The position numbers and the translations under genes are program-made. The notes beneath the pieces were generated by a model that saw only the letters and a program-made list of their open reading frames with translations, was not told where the DNA came from and did no database searches. A stretch of DNA of 64,000 bases from Nesterenkonia muleiensis (lineage in GTDB: Bacteria > Actinomycetota > Actinomycetes > Actinomycetales > Micrococcaceae). Positions 42,453 to 50,273 of the stretch are shown piece after piece. Location: assembly GCF_003600155.1 (NCBI RefSeq), contig NZ_QWLD01000056.1, forward strand, positions 62,001-126,000, given 5' to 3'. Each line of letters opens with the position of its first letter. Positions within the stretch are counted from its first letter, which is position 1.

Positions 42453-42842
42453 CTACCGGACCTCTATCTGTGCGTTGTGTCCGCTTGATCGGGCCAGTCG
42501 ACCATCGCGCGTGACCAGAGGGCAACCTATCGCCTCGGCTAGGGCGACGTAGGCCGCGTCGTAGGCTGAGAGGTTGTTTCGCAGCTGGAAAGCCCGCCGT
42601 CGCAGCGCATCTGCTGATGGCCAGCGTTGCAGGGGCAGATCGTTGAAGTCTGTGAGGAGATCCTCTGCCCGGCTTGCGCTGAGATAACCGCCCAGGGTGA
42701 GCCCTCGCAATGCGGAGACGACTTCGAAATCGATCAGGTGTGGGGCGTGCAGCTCCTCCCTTGCCAGATGGGCACGCAGCTCGTCGGTGCCGTTCACCGC
42801 AGTGAGCGCGTCGACCGCCGCGGCACTGGCCACAACAATCAC
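42453..42842 (-). CDS. vapC: VapC-like PIN-domain protein lacking the first catalytic Asp
   Basis: A 129-aa PIN-domain protein encoded downstream of a VapB-like gene. Three of the four expected acidic residues are visible: Glu40 (HLIDFEVVSAL), Asp95 (LSAYDAAYVALAEA) and Asp113 (LVTRDGRLA). The first strand, usually MIVVDAS, reads MIVVASAAAVDAL, so the Asp at position 5 is replaced by Ala. VapC toxins need this residue for Mg-dependent RNA cleavage, so this one may be inactive or weak. The GTG start overlaps the antitoxin stop as GTGA. Confidence 0.85.
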   Translation of the reverse strand: MIVVASAAAVDALTAVNGTDELRAHLAREELHAPHLIDFEVVSALRGLTLGGYLSASRAEDLLTDFNDLPLQRWPSADALRRRAFQLRNNLSAYDAAYVALAEAIGCPLVTRDGRLARSSGHNAQIEVR

Positions 42843-43096
42843 GTTGAGGGGGGCTGGCGTAGATGCTCGTCACGCTGTGACCGTGCCTCGTCAAGTACGT
42901 CGAGAGCAGACACTGTCGCTCGTTCGCTGCGACGAGCTGCGCGGTCGAGCACCTCAGCAACTGTTGGCCGGGCGATTTCGCGATTGAGCAGATTCAACAG
43001 GTAGGTGTTCAAGGACTCACCGCGAGCGGCGGCCCTCGCCTTGAGTGTCCGACGTGCCTCGTCCGGTACGTTTCTGACCTGCAACAGCGAATTCAT
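42839..43096 (-). CDS. vapB: VapB/FitA-like ribbon-helix-helix antitoxin
   Basis: An 85-aa protein. LLQVRNVPDEARRTLKARAAARGESLNTYLLNLLNREI (residues 4-41) is a ribbon-helix-helix (Arc/FitA type) DNA-binding region. The C-terminal half (TVAEVLDRAARRSERATVSALDVLDEARSQRDEHL) is the flexible toxin-binding tail. The start ATG 43096 sits after an AT-rich promoter region. It neutralises the toxin and represses its own operon. Confidence 0.85.
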   Translation of the reverse strand: MNSLLQVRNVPDEARRTLKARAAARGESLNTYLLNLLNREIARPTVAEVLDRAARRSERATVSALDVLDEARSQRDEHLRQPPST

Positions 43097-43120
43097 GGAC
43101 CTATAATACATTAAAATCAA

Positions 43121-43135
43121 TGCATAGTGTATGCA
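43121..43135. promoter_or_regulatory. Candidate VapB operator
   Basis: TGCATA-GTG-TATGCA is a 6-bp inverted repeat with a 3-bp centre, 25 bp upstream of the VapB start in an AT-rich stretch (43097-43135) that differs in composition from the surrounding DNA. It fits autoregulation by a ribbon-helix-helix antitoxin. Confidence 0.45.
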
Positions 43136-43229
43136 AAAGGGCCTCAGGGCTATACACGCGAATGATGCGGCAGTGACAGGCGGGCAGGTCCGCTCTCGCT
43201 TGAGCGTCCCCATTCTCCGGGTACAGGTG

Positions 43230-43470
43230 TTACGCCGAGCTGATGATTGTGAGAATGCTATCTCGCAGGACGGTGTCGTCGGGATCAGCCAGCGGCACAG
43301 AAGCCCGCCCCTTCTGGACGGGGACAGTAGGTCCAGAGTTTAAGAAGACGCTCGGTGTGGGGTCCGGGCGGCTAAGCGTGATGCGCCATTCCCATTGCCC
43401 CACCAGACGGGCACGCACCGCATCGATGTGTCTGCTGGGCAGAGCATCATTGACCTGGGCCTGCAGTGAC
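43230..43470 (-). pseudogene. Decayed C-terminal fragment of a PD-(D/E)XK-like protein gene
   Basis: Minus-strand codons read GQVNDALPSRHIDAVRARLVGQWEW, then ITLSRPDPTPSV, GPTVPVQKGRASVPLADPDDT and LRDSILTIISSA. These match the C-terminus of the intact protein at 55520-56698 (GQVNDALPSGHIDAVRARLMGQWEW ... LRESILTIINQE), but about 35 codons present there between VDPDYT and FRLRES are deleted here. There is no upstream part or start codon. It touches the 3' end of the UbiB-like gene. Confidence 0.8.
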
Positions 43471-45165
43471 CTCTAGGCACACCGTCTCAGACGTCCTGCC
43501 AGTATGGCGTGCAGTAGTGGCGGCAGCGAGAGCACCATCAGTACCGCGCCAAAGATCATCTGCTGCGGTCGAAGCAGTACCCCCAGCAATCAACAGACCC
43601 GCGAAAAGGGTAACCGAGACAAGCCGTCGGCCCATGCGTTCGAGGTGGACCACGCGTCGCTCCAGCCCTGGGGTCTGAACCGCCATCCGTCCGTCTTCGA
43701 TCCGCGCCGCTAGCTCATCGAGCCGTCCAGGAAGGCGCATCGCCACATTTGCCGCTGACGCAAGCTGTTGCGAGAGCTCCTGGATCACTGGGCCACGCTC
43801 TTGGCTGATGAGCCGTTCGGCATAGGGCTCCACTGCGTCCCAGATGTTGAACGTGGGATCCAATGCGCTGCACAATCCTGAGGTCAGCGACAGCGCCCGG
43901 ACCATCAGCAGGAAGTCCTCTGGCAGCTGGAACGGCAACGACCGTACCAGCTCACCGAGCTCCTTCGCGAACTCGCGGAACTCCCTGGGGCCGACCTCTT
44001 TGAGTTCGGCGAACCTCATCCCGCCGAAGCGCGCGAACAGTTCGGTCATAGCACGTTCCAGCTCGGCGGTGTCAGCAGATGGCAGCAGCACCCCGACGTC
44101 GCTGATGCCCTTCACTAGGTTCTTGCCATTACGAGTCGCCGCGGCGATGAACACGCGCCGCAACCCTTGACTGAGGCCGGCCGGCACCTCTCCCATCATC
44201 CCGAAGTCAATGAGAGTCAAGGTCCATGAACGGTCGTTCGCGGTCCCAGCGATGTTGCCATCACCGGCGTGAGCAGGAGTGACGAAGATATTGCCCGGAT
44301 GCGGGTCAGCGTGGAAAAAGCCTCCGACGAAGAACTGGTCGAACATGACCTCGGCAAAGTGCGTGGCGACCGCCCCGGGGTCGATGCCGGCTGCCCGCAA
44401 CGCGTCGACGTCGTTGATCTTGATGGCTGTGACATCTTCGAGGGTCAAGACCCGTGGCGTCGTCCGCTCCCACACCACGCCAGGCACAGACACGCCAATG
44501 TTCTCTGTGAGGTCTGCAGAGAATCGTCCGGCGCCCACGGCCTCGTGCACATAATCGATCTCCTGGAGGCTTGTCACGGCGAATTCCTCCACCAGCGCCG
44601 GCGCGTCCACGCGCTCCCGAACAAGCCGAACACGGGTCAGCCATCTGCCCACACGGCGCAGCGCCGCCAAATCTACTTCCACGATCTGGTCGATCCCCGG
44701 CCGCTGGATCTTTACGATGGCGCGGCTGAAACCCATCATGTCGGCGTCGATGTCTGCGAGTCTGGCCCGGTGGGCCTGCCCGAGGGAGGCTGCCGCCACC
44801 GGGCTCTGGTCCACGAACGCGAACGCATCCTCAAGCGGCACACCGAGTTCGCTCTCGGCGAGTGCCCGAATATCGGCGAAAGGCACCGGTTGAACCTCGT
44901 CCTGCAAGCTCTCGAGCTCTTTGGTGATCTCCGGCGGCAGCACATCCAGGCGCGAGGACAGGAACTGGCCGACTTTGATCATGAGACCACCCAGCTCGAT
45001 GGCCAGCGTGTGAAAGCGCTGCCCCATGCGCCGCATGCGGCGCGCACGACCGCGCGCGGCAAGCCGGGCCAACCCCATACGGGGCAGGAAGAGTTCGAAC
45101 CACCATGTCTGGATGAGATGGAAAGCTGCAAAACGTAAGATTTTGCGGTAACGGTCGCGCAGCAT
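43447..45165 (-). CDS. ABC1/UbiB/AarF-family atypical kinase with a frameshifted C-terminus
   Basis: A 572-aa protein of the UbiB family, linked to quinone or lipid metabolism at the membrane. Hallmarks are the KxGQ motif (LMIKVGQFLSSRLDVLPPEI), the Ala-rich loop with AAASLGQAHRA, the Lys of VKIQRPG, HADPHPGN, and IDFGMMGEVP (the DFG). After LFAGLLIAGG, the reading frame leaves the expected second membrane helix. If the five-G run (43570-43574) had four bases, the frame would read VLLRPQQMIFGAVLMV, then LSLPPLLHAILAGR, and stop at 43473. So the present tail (TASTAADDLW...) is probably a frameshift product that runs into neighbouring debris. Confidence 0.85.
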   Translation of the reverse strand: MLRDRYRKILRFAAFHLIQTWWFELFLPRMGLARLAARGRARRMRRMGQRFHTLAIELGGLMIKVGQFLSSRLDVLPPEITKELESLQDEVQPVPFADIRALAESELGVPLEDAFAFVDQSPVAAASLGQAHRARLADIDADMMGFSRAIVKIQRPGIDQIVEVDLAALRRVGRWLTRVRLVRERVDAPALVEEFAVTSLQEIDYVHEAVGAGRFSADLTENIGVSVPGVVWERTTPRVLTLEDVTAIKINDVDALRAAGIDPGAVATHFAEVMFDQFFVGGFFHADPHPGNIFVTPAHAGDGNIAGTANDRSWTLTLIDFGMMGEVPAGLSQGLRRVFIAAATRNGKNLVKGISDVGVLLPSADTAELERAMTELFARFGGMRFAELKEVGPREFREFAKELGELVRSLPFQLPEDFLLMVRALSLTSGLCSALDPTFNIWDAVEPYAERLISQERGPVIQELSQQLASAANVAMRLPGRLDELAARIEDGRMAVQTPGLERRVVHLERMGRRLVSVTLFAGLLIAGGTASTAADDLWRGTDGALAAATTARHTGRTSETVCLEVTAGPGQ

Positions 45166-45246
45166 GGGGCTGGCGTGGGTCAGCGAGTCTCCTGGAGTGG
45201 GGCAATCTCAGGTTGCGCTGCAGGTCCAGGCGATCCCGGCACCCGA

Positions 45247-45813
45247 TCAGTCCTGAGCCAGGATGGAGTAGAGCTTACGCCGTGCCTGATCAATGACGCC
45301 GACGGCTTCTTGGATCTGTTCGGGGCTGCCCGACTGTCCGACCTGTGCGATGGCCTGGGCGAGTTCAACGCCTGCTTTCGCCAACGCTCGTGTGCGGGCA
45401 TGGTTCTTGTCTGCAGGGCCCCACCGATAGGAACTCTCCGCAGAGGCGTCCGCCTCTTCCCGCCCTTCATCGGTCAACGAGTAGGTTTTGCGTCCGTTCT
45501 CCGCTTCGGCGCGGATGAGACCCTCATCGGCGAGCAGCTGCAGTGTGGGGTACACCGAGCCCGGGCTGGGTTTCCACGCACCGCCGCTGCGCTGTTCAAT
45601 CTCGTTGATGATCTGATAACCGTGCCGGGGCTTCTCCGCCAATAAGAACAGTATCGCGGCTCTCACGTCACCGCGCCCGGCACGGGTTCCCGTCTTGTGC
45701 TCGAACGCGCCACGTAGTTGATCGACGGCGTCCCAGAGTCCGCTCCCGGGCCATCTTTGGCCAGGACCGTCCCTGCTTTCACCGAATGGGTTTGCTGTAT
45801 GTGAACCGCTCAT
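45247..45813 (-). CDS. PadR-family transcriptional regulator
   Basis: A 188-aa repressor. GDVRAAILFLLAEKPRHGYQIINEIEQRSGGAWKPSPGSVYPTLQLLADEGLI (residues about 47-100) is the PadR winged helix, followed by the coiled C-terminal dimer region. A perfect 18-bp palindrome of the PadR type lies 42 bp upstream of its start, which supports autoregulation. The UbiB-like gene follows on the same strand after 81 bp and may be co-regulated. Confidence 0.88.
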   Translation of the reverse strand: MSGSHTANPFGESRDGPGQRWPGSGLWDAVDQLRGAFEHKTGTRAGRGDVRAAILFLLAEKPRHGYQIINEIEQRSGGAWKPSPGSVYPTLQLLADEGLIRAEAENGRKTYSLTDEGREEADASAESSYRWGPADKNHARTRALAKAGVELAQAIAQVGQSGSPEQIQEAVGVIDQARRKLYSILAQD

Positions 45814-45855
45814 GGCTACCTCCGTGAGACCGGCCCACCGTGAGCTCGGCGATAC

Positions 45856-45873
45856 TTAACGATATATCGTTAA
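45856..45873. promoter_or_regulatory. PadR operator palindrome
   Basis: TTAACGATATATCGTTAA is an 18-bp perfect palindrome containing ATATAT-type core sequence known from PadR sites. It sits between the divergent PadR and CPBP genes (starts at 45813 and 45961), so it could control both. Confidence 0.7.
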
Positions 45874-45960
45874 CCGAAAAAGAAGTGCAAGAGGAATGAG
45901 CGTCTCACGGTGACTTTTGGCACTGGTCGGTCCTGACCTCCGACGACTAGTCTCATCGGA

Positions 45961-46863
45961 ATGGAGAACCGCACTGAATTGGGCCGAGATGCATCCCCTG
46001 TCTGGGCTCTCTCACGTGCCCTGACCGCCGCTGCGATCATGGGCGTGAGCCTGATGCTGGCCGCTTCGCTTGGCCAGCTGGCAGGATCCGGGGCCGGGGC
46101 AGAGCAGCCGATGGGTGAGCGACTGCTGGTTGCCGCGCCGGTGGCGATCACGGTGACCGCAGCGATCGTGCTGCTGCGCCGTCGTTGGGACCGCGGGCCG
46201 CTGACCGGCATCGGACTGACCGGGCTGCGCTCCGACTTGCCCGGGTTTCTGCTCGGGCTGGGCGTGGTCCTTGGCGTCGGAGCAGGTGTCCTCGCCGTGC
46301 TCAGTCTTACCGGGTTTGCACGGTGGGACGGGGTCGACGCCGGTGGGCTGCTGACGTTTCTGCTCACCAACGCCGTGGTCGCACTGCTCTGGGAGGCGAT
46401 CCCCGAGGAGGTCTCGATCCGGGGTTATGCGCTCACCGCCCTGCGGGCGGCATTCGGGCGCACGCTGGCCACAGTGCTGACCCTGGTCATTTTCATGATG
46501 GTGCCTCTGATCGCCATGGCTACCGGGGCGCTGTTCGACCTGGTGGTGCATGCCGGTGAGGTCCAGCTCTGGCTCTCTCCGCCGGGCGGCGATTCTCCGC
46601 TGGTGTACTACTCAACGCTGGCCGTATTCGGTCTGCTGCTGATCTACGCGCGCGACGCCACCACTGCGGCGACTGTCTGGACCTGTATCGGTGCGCATCT
46701 GGCGTGGCTGACGGTCAACCGAATCGTGCTCGGCTCCACCGAGGCGGCGCAGGTGGACTTGGGGCAGGGCGGAACGTTCATCTTTCTCGGCGCCTACACC
46801 ACCCTCGCGATCGTGGGCTTCAGCCTGCTGGCACAGCGCGCCAAGCCCAACAGCAGCGGATAA
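45961..46863 (+). CDS. CPBP-family intramembrane metalloprotease
   Basis: A 300-aa protein with about eight helices. The double-glutamate motif is in WEAIPEEVSIRGYALTALRAAFGR (near residue 145), and a later His lies in CIGAHLAWLTVNRIV. These match the Abi/CPBP family. It is divergent from the PadR gene with the palindromic operator between them. No bacteriocin genes are nearby, so an immunity role is not supported. Substrate unknown. Confidence 0.82.
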   Translation: MENRTELGRDASPVWALSRALTAAAIMGVSLMLAASLGQLAGSGAGAEQPMGERLLVAAPVAITVTAAIVLLRRRWDRGPLTGIGLTGLRSDLPGFLLGLGVVLGVGAGVLAVLSLTGFARWDGVDAGGLLTFLLTNAVVALLWEAIPEEVSIRGYALTALRAAFGRTLATVLTLVIFMMVPLIAMATGALFDLVVHAGEVQLWLSPPGGDSPLVYYSTLAVFGLLLIYARDATTAATVWTCIGAHLAWLTVNRIVLGSTEAAQVDLGQGGTFIFLGAYTTLAIVGFSLLAQRAKPNSSG

Positions 46864-46976
46864 GCGACAGTGACATGTGGGTGAGATTCTGATGCGTTCG
46901 ACGGTATCCGGCCACCATGGTGGGTTGTCGTCGCATTTGTCAAAGGCGCATCGGCAGTGTGAGCCGCCGTGTCGCC

Positions 46977-47387
46977 TCAGTCCAGAATGGCTTCTGCTTC
47001 GACTTCGACCAGCACGTCGGGTTCGAAGAGGTAGTCCACGCCGATGACTGAGACTGGCGGCAGGGGCCGGGGGATTCCCAGCTCTTCGGTGACACTGTCG
47101 ATGCCTGCCATGAACTCGGCGTACTTCTCCGGGGCCCAGTCGGTGACGTAGAACCGCAGGCGCACCACATCGGAGAAGCTTGCCCCGGCCCCTGCCAGGC
47201 CTCGTCCGGTATTGCGCAGCGAGTGGGCGAGCTGGCCGGCGAGATCACCGGGGGAGAGGCGGTTGCCCTGCTCGTCGCGGGCGATCTGTCCCGCCACGTG
47301 TACATGCCGGGTGCCGGTGGAGACGGAGACGTGGTGGTAGGGAACCGGCTGGAACATACCTTCGGGGGTGGAAAGCTGGACGGTCAT
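46977..47387 (-). CDS. RidA (YjgF/Rid) family protein
   Basis: A 136-aa trimeric-type Rid protein. Segments HVAGQIARDEQGN, SLRNTGRGLAGAGASFSDVVRLRFYVTDWAPEKY and PPVSVIGVDYLFEPDVLVEVEAEAIL match the family, which hydrolyses reactive imines or enamines. The Arg that binds the carboxylate in RidA proper is not present in this motif (VGVxxL..), so a Rid subgroup with other activity is possible. It is divergent from an HxlR regulator. Confidence 0.83.
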   Translation of the reverse strand: MTVQLSTPEGMFQPVPYHHVSVSTGTRHVHVAGQIARDEQGNRLSPGDLAGQLAHSLRNTGRGLAGAGASFSDVVRLRFYVTDWAPEKYAEFMAGIDSVTEELGIPRPLPPVSVIGVDYLFEPDVLVEVEAEAILD

Positions 47388-47426
47388 TGATATTTCTTTC
47401 TCTGGGTGAGCAGGTATCTCATGTCT

Positions 47427-47462
47427 ACCTAGTCAACGAAGAGCACTTCAATGAGACTAGGT
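47427..47462. promoter_or_regulatory. Inverted repeat between RidA-like and HxlR genes
   Basis: ACCTAGTC (47427-47434) and GACTAGGT (47455-47462) are perfect 8-bp reverse complements 20 bp apart. The right arm lies just before ATG 47466, which argues that 47466, not ATG 47451 inside the repeat, is the start of the HxlR gene. Autoregulation by the HxlR protein is likely. Confidence 0.55.
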
Positions 47463-47465
47463 GTC

Positions 47466-47867
47466 ATGGACGAAACCACCCTGCCCGAGGTCAGCTACTC
47501 TCAGATCGCACCAGAGCACCGGGAACTGCTGGACCAGGTGCTCGACAAATGGTCCTTACTGGTGCTGGACAAGCTGTGTGAAAGCCCGCGGCGGTTCAAC
47601 GAGCTGCGGCGAGTCATCCCGGCCGTGTCGCAGAAGTCCCTGACCGCCACACTGCGCCGTCTGGAACGCAACGGCATGGTCGACCGACTGGTCATCAGTA
47701 CCCGTCCGGTGGCCGTCGAATACCGCATCAGCCAACTGGGCTCCACACTGCAAGAGCTCATCGACGCACTCTTCGGCTGGGCCACGGTTCATATGCCACA
47801 GGTCAACCGGGCCAGAGAGGCGTTCGACGACGTACACGACGCTTCTAGCGCTGTGGGGCGATCGTGA
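47466..47867 (+). CDS. HxlR-family transcriptional regulator
   Basis: A 133-aa winged-helix regulator. LLDQVLDKWSLLVLDKLCESPRRFNELRRVIPAVSQKSLTATLRRLERNGMVDR (residues about 18-71) is the HxlR core, followed by YRISQLGSTLQELIDALFGWA. No conserved redox Cys near the N-terminus is present; one Cys (LCESP) is in the first helix region. Its probable target is the divergent RidA-like gene through the 8-bp repeat. Confidence 0.87.
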   Translation: MDETTLPEVSYSQIAPEHRELLDQVLDKWSLLVLDKLCESPRRFNELRRVIPAVSQKSLTATLRRLERNGMVDRLVISTRPVAVEYRISQLGSTLQELIDALFGWATVHMPQVNRAREAFDDVHDASSAVGRS

Positions 47868-47938
47868 GGTCGCTGACCCCCACAACCCTCCCGCCGCTCC
47901 TTACTGCTTGTTCAGTCCTCAGCGGAGGGCTAGGCCTG

Positions 47939-48478
47939 TCAGGTTCGCCGAGCGTGGGCGCGTGCCTTCATCCTGTTCCCGCAGGTGGCCATGGAACACC
48001 ACTTCGCCGTTCCCGGCCGGCTGTGATCGATGAGGAAGAGGTTGCATTCAGTGTTGGCGCAGGCCCGTAGGCGTCCGGGGAACTGCTCTGCGACTCGCGA
48101 CCACGCCAGCACCGTCCGTGCAGAGAGTCTTTCGTCGGCCGGGGCGTCCAGCTGCCATTGGAGTCCGTTGCCTGTGACCTCAGGCACCAAAGCAGCCTTG
48201 TCGATTGCCGCGGTGAGCTGCTCAACCGCGTCGCTCTCCTCGCGGATCATACCCTGTAGGGCATCGCGGGTTCGCCTCAGGTGCAGGAGTTCGGCCTCCG
48301 TGCCTTCGCCTCCGAAGCGCTGGAGAATCTCGTTTCCTGTTGAACCGTCGAGCTGATCGGTGGGCTTGCCTCTGATCACGGGCGCGCTGTTCAGCACCGC
48401 CATGAGCAGATCCTCGTCTTCGATCATCATCACCCCCGGTGCCGCTGTCCTCTCCTGTTTCATCGCCTGTGCAACCAT
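47939..48478 (-). CDS. CGNR zinc-finger protein (putative transcriptional regulator)
   Basis: A 179-aa protein. The C-terminal zinc finger reads RACANTECNLFLIDHSRPGTAKWCSMATCGNRMKARAHAR, a full CGNR motif with four cysteines. The N-terminal part is the usual variable helical domain (DLLMAVLNSAPVI). ATG 48478 is used; a TTG at 48490 lies inside the putative operator. The gene is divergent from an alpha/beta hydrolase gene, which is probably its target. Confidence 0.82.
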   Translation of the reverse strand: MVAQAMKQERTAAPGVMMIEDEDLLMAVLNSAPVIRGKPTDQLDGSTGNEILQRFGGEGTEAELLHLRRTRDALQGMIREESDAVEQLTAAIDKAALVPEVTGNGLQWQLDAPADERLSARTVLAWSRVAEQFPGRLRACANTECNLFLIDHSRPGTAKWCSMATCGNRMKARAHARRT

Positions 48479-48488
48479 GCTATCGTTC

Positions 48489-48522
48489 AACTAACCATCA
48501 AATCAATGTTTAGAGGTTAGTT
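48489..48522. promoter_or_regulatory. Inverted repeat between CGNR and hydrolase genes
   Basis: AACTAACC (48489-48496) and GGTTAGTT (48515-48522) are perfect 8-bp reverse complements, 18 bp apart. The right arm ends directly before the hydrolase ATG, so there is no Shine-Dalgarno site and the mRNA may be leaderless. A repressor bound here would block both genes. Confidence 0.5.
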
Positions 48523-49383
48523 ATGCCAATCGTTTATCACCGCACTGTGCCCATCAACGGGCTTGACGTGTTCTACCGAGAAGCAGGACCCCAGGATGCA
48601 CCCGTGGTCCTGCTGCTTCACGGCTATCCCACCAGCTCCCATATGTTTCGGCACCTCATCCCGGCACTTGCTGACCATTACCGTGTGATTGCTCCTGACC
48701 ACATCGGCTTCGGCCGCTCGTCAGCACCCTCCGCTGATGACTTCGCCTACACTTTCGATGCTCTCGCCGAGGTCACAACCGCGTTCCTGGAGGCTGTTGG
48801 GGTCACCAGATACACCGTCTATGTGCAGGACTACGGAGCCCCGATCGCTTGGCGGCTGGCCCTGGCGAATCCGGAGTCCATCACAGGTGTGATCTCACAG
48901 AACGGCAACGCCTATGAAGAGGGGTTCGTCCCAGAGTTCTGGGAGCCGATCTGGGCCTATGGTGCCGAGCCATCACCTGCCAACGAGGAGGCCCTCCGCC
49001 CCGCGCTGGAGCGCGAAGCTATCCAGTGGCAGTACACCCACGGGGTTCCCGATGTATCCGCCGTCGCCCCTGATGCGTGGGAGCATGACATTTCCTTGAT
49101 GGCTCGTCCCGGAGTTGACCGTGCCCAGCTGGCGCTGTTCGCTGACTACGCCAGCAACCGTGCGTTGTATCCCGAAGTCCACGACTGGTTGCGAACCTCT
49201 GAAGTTCCTGTGCTGGCCGTATGGGGGAAGAACGATGAGATCTTCGACGCCGCCGGCGCCACAGCGTTCCGCCGCGACAGCCCGAACGCCCGCATCGAGC
49301 TGCTCGACGGTGGTCATTTCCTCCTGGAAACTCACCTGGACGACGTCGTGCAGATCATCCGGGACTGGCGCGCCGCTCTCTAG
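48523..49383 (+). CDS. Alpha/beta hydrolase (epoxide hydrolase/haloalkane dehalogenase-like)
   Basis: A 286-aa hydrolase. The oxyanion-hole motif is in LLLHGYPTSSHMFRHLIP (residues 29-46), with the nucleophile in YVQDYGAPIAWRLA (Asp, around 104), the acid in WGKNDEIFDAAGA and the His in DGGHFLLETH. An Asp nucleophile fits epoxide hydrolases or dehalogenases instead of serine esterases. It is under probable control of the divergent CGNR protein. Confidence 0.85.
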   Translation: MPIVYHRTVPINGLDVFYREAGPQDAPVVLLLHGYPTSSHMFRHLIPALADHYRVIAPDHIGFGRSSAPSADDFAYTFDALAEVTTAFLEAVGVTRYTVYVQDYGAPIAWRLALANPESITGVISQNGNAYEEGFVPEFWEPIWAYGAEPSPANEEALRPALEREAIQWQYTHGVPDVSAVAPDAWEHDISLMARPGVDRAQLALFADYASNRALYPEVHDWLRTSEVPVLAVWGKNDEIFDAAGATAFRRDSPNARIELLDGGHFLLETHLDDVVQIIRDWRAAL

Positions 49384-49487
49384 GCGCATCTGCCTGGCCG
49401 CGCACCGGTGATATGCCAGACCTGCGCGTGGTGATGGGCAGCTGAGGCGGGCCCAAGAAGCCCCTACCTCCGCCAGCTCCGCATCCG

Positions 49488-50273
49488 CTAGAGCCTCAGG
49501 AGAGATTCGGCGTAGTCGGTGAGTCTGGCGACAATCTCATCCAGGATTTCTTGGCCCTGTTCGGCAGTCACGCTGGTGGGGTCGCCGAGAACCCCGTTGG
49601 AGGCATACTGTTCAAACCGGACCGAGATGGAGGGCGGTTTCCTCCTGCTGAGGCGGGCTTTAGGATTCATGTCCTTCAGTGTGCGCACTCCAGAGGACAA
49701 TGAGTCGCGGTCCACTGCCGAGGGGTCGATCGCCAGCACCTGTGCGGTCTCGGACTCCCCTGAGTGACCTGAGATCTCAGCTCTGGGCAGCTGGCTGGTG
49801 GTGGTTGTGGCCAGAGCGCTCACCGGTGTCCAGGCGAAGTGCAGATCGGGGTGTGTGGCCAAAAGATCCTGTTCCACAACGCCCAGTGAGGCACCATTGC
49901 CTCCATGGCCGGACACCACGAGGATGCGGTCCCAGCCGGAGTCGGCGAGCGTTCGGACAATGGAGGAGACCACATCGATGAACAGCCTGGCAGGAAGGCT
50001 CACCGTTCCGGAAAAGCTGGCATGGTGCGGGGACACGCCGTACGGCAGGGAGGGGAGCACATGGGCCCGGCCTGCTAACCGTTGGGCCACAGCCTCTGCC
50101 ACGTAGTCAGCTCGAAGCGTATCGGTGGACAGCGGCAGCCCATCGCCGTGCTGCTCCAGCGCGCCCACCGGCAGAATCAGCAGTGTCTTCTTTCTCTGCT
50201 CTGTCTCCGGACTGGTCAGCCGGCCGAACTGGATGATCTGGGTGCGGTCAGATACTGGTGTGGGGGGTTTCAT
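49488..50273 (-). CDS. Creatininase-family amidohydrolase
   Basis: A 261-aa metal-dependent amidohydrolase. Metal ligands of the family are visible in GALEQHGDGLPLSTDTLRAD (Glu, His, Asp), VSGHGGNGASLGVV and SGHSGESETAQVL (His, Glu). Members open cyclic amides (creatinine) or hydrolyse formamides. It overlaps the FCD regulator gene by 26 nt on the same strand and sits opposite a tripartite tricarboxylate transporter, so it may process the imported compound. The substrate is unknown. Confidence 0.86.
   Translation of the reverse strand: MKPPTPVSDRTQIIQFGRLTSPETEQRKKTLLILPVGALEQHGDGLPLSTDTLRADYVAEAVAQRLAGRAHVLPSLPYGVSPHHASFSGTVSLPARLFIDVVSSIVRTLADSGWDRILVVSGHGGNGASLGVVEQDLLATHPDLHFAWTPVSALATTTTSQLPRAEISGHSGESETAQVLAIDPSAVDRDSLSSGVRTLKDMNPKARLSRRKPPSISVRFEQYASNGVLGDPTSVTAEQGQEILDEIVARLTDYAESLLRL

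Noticed and set aside
46912-46923. Palindrome CCACCATGGTGG between the CPBP and RidA genes
   Set aside because: It lies between 3' ends, has no T run and no loop, and 12-bp GC-rich palindromes are expected by chance at this composition. Too weak to list.
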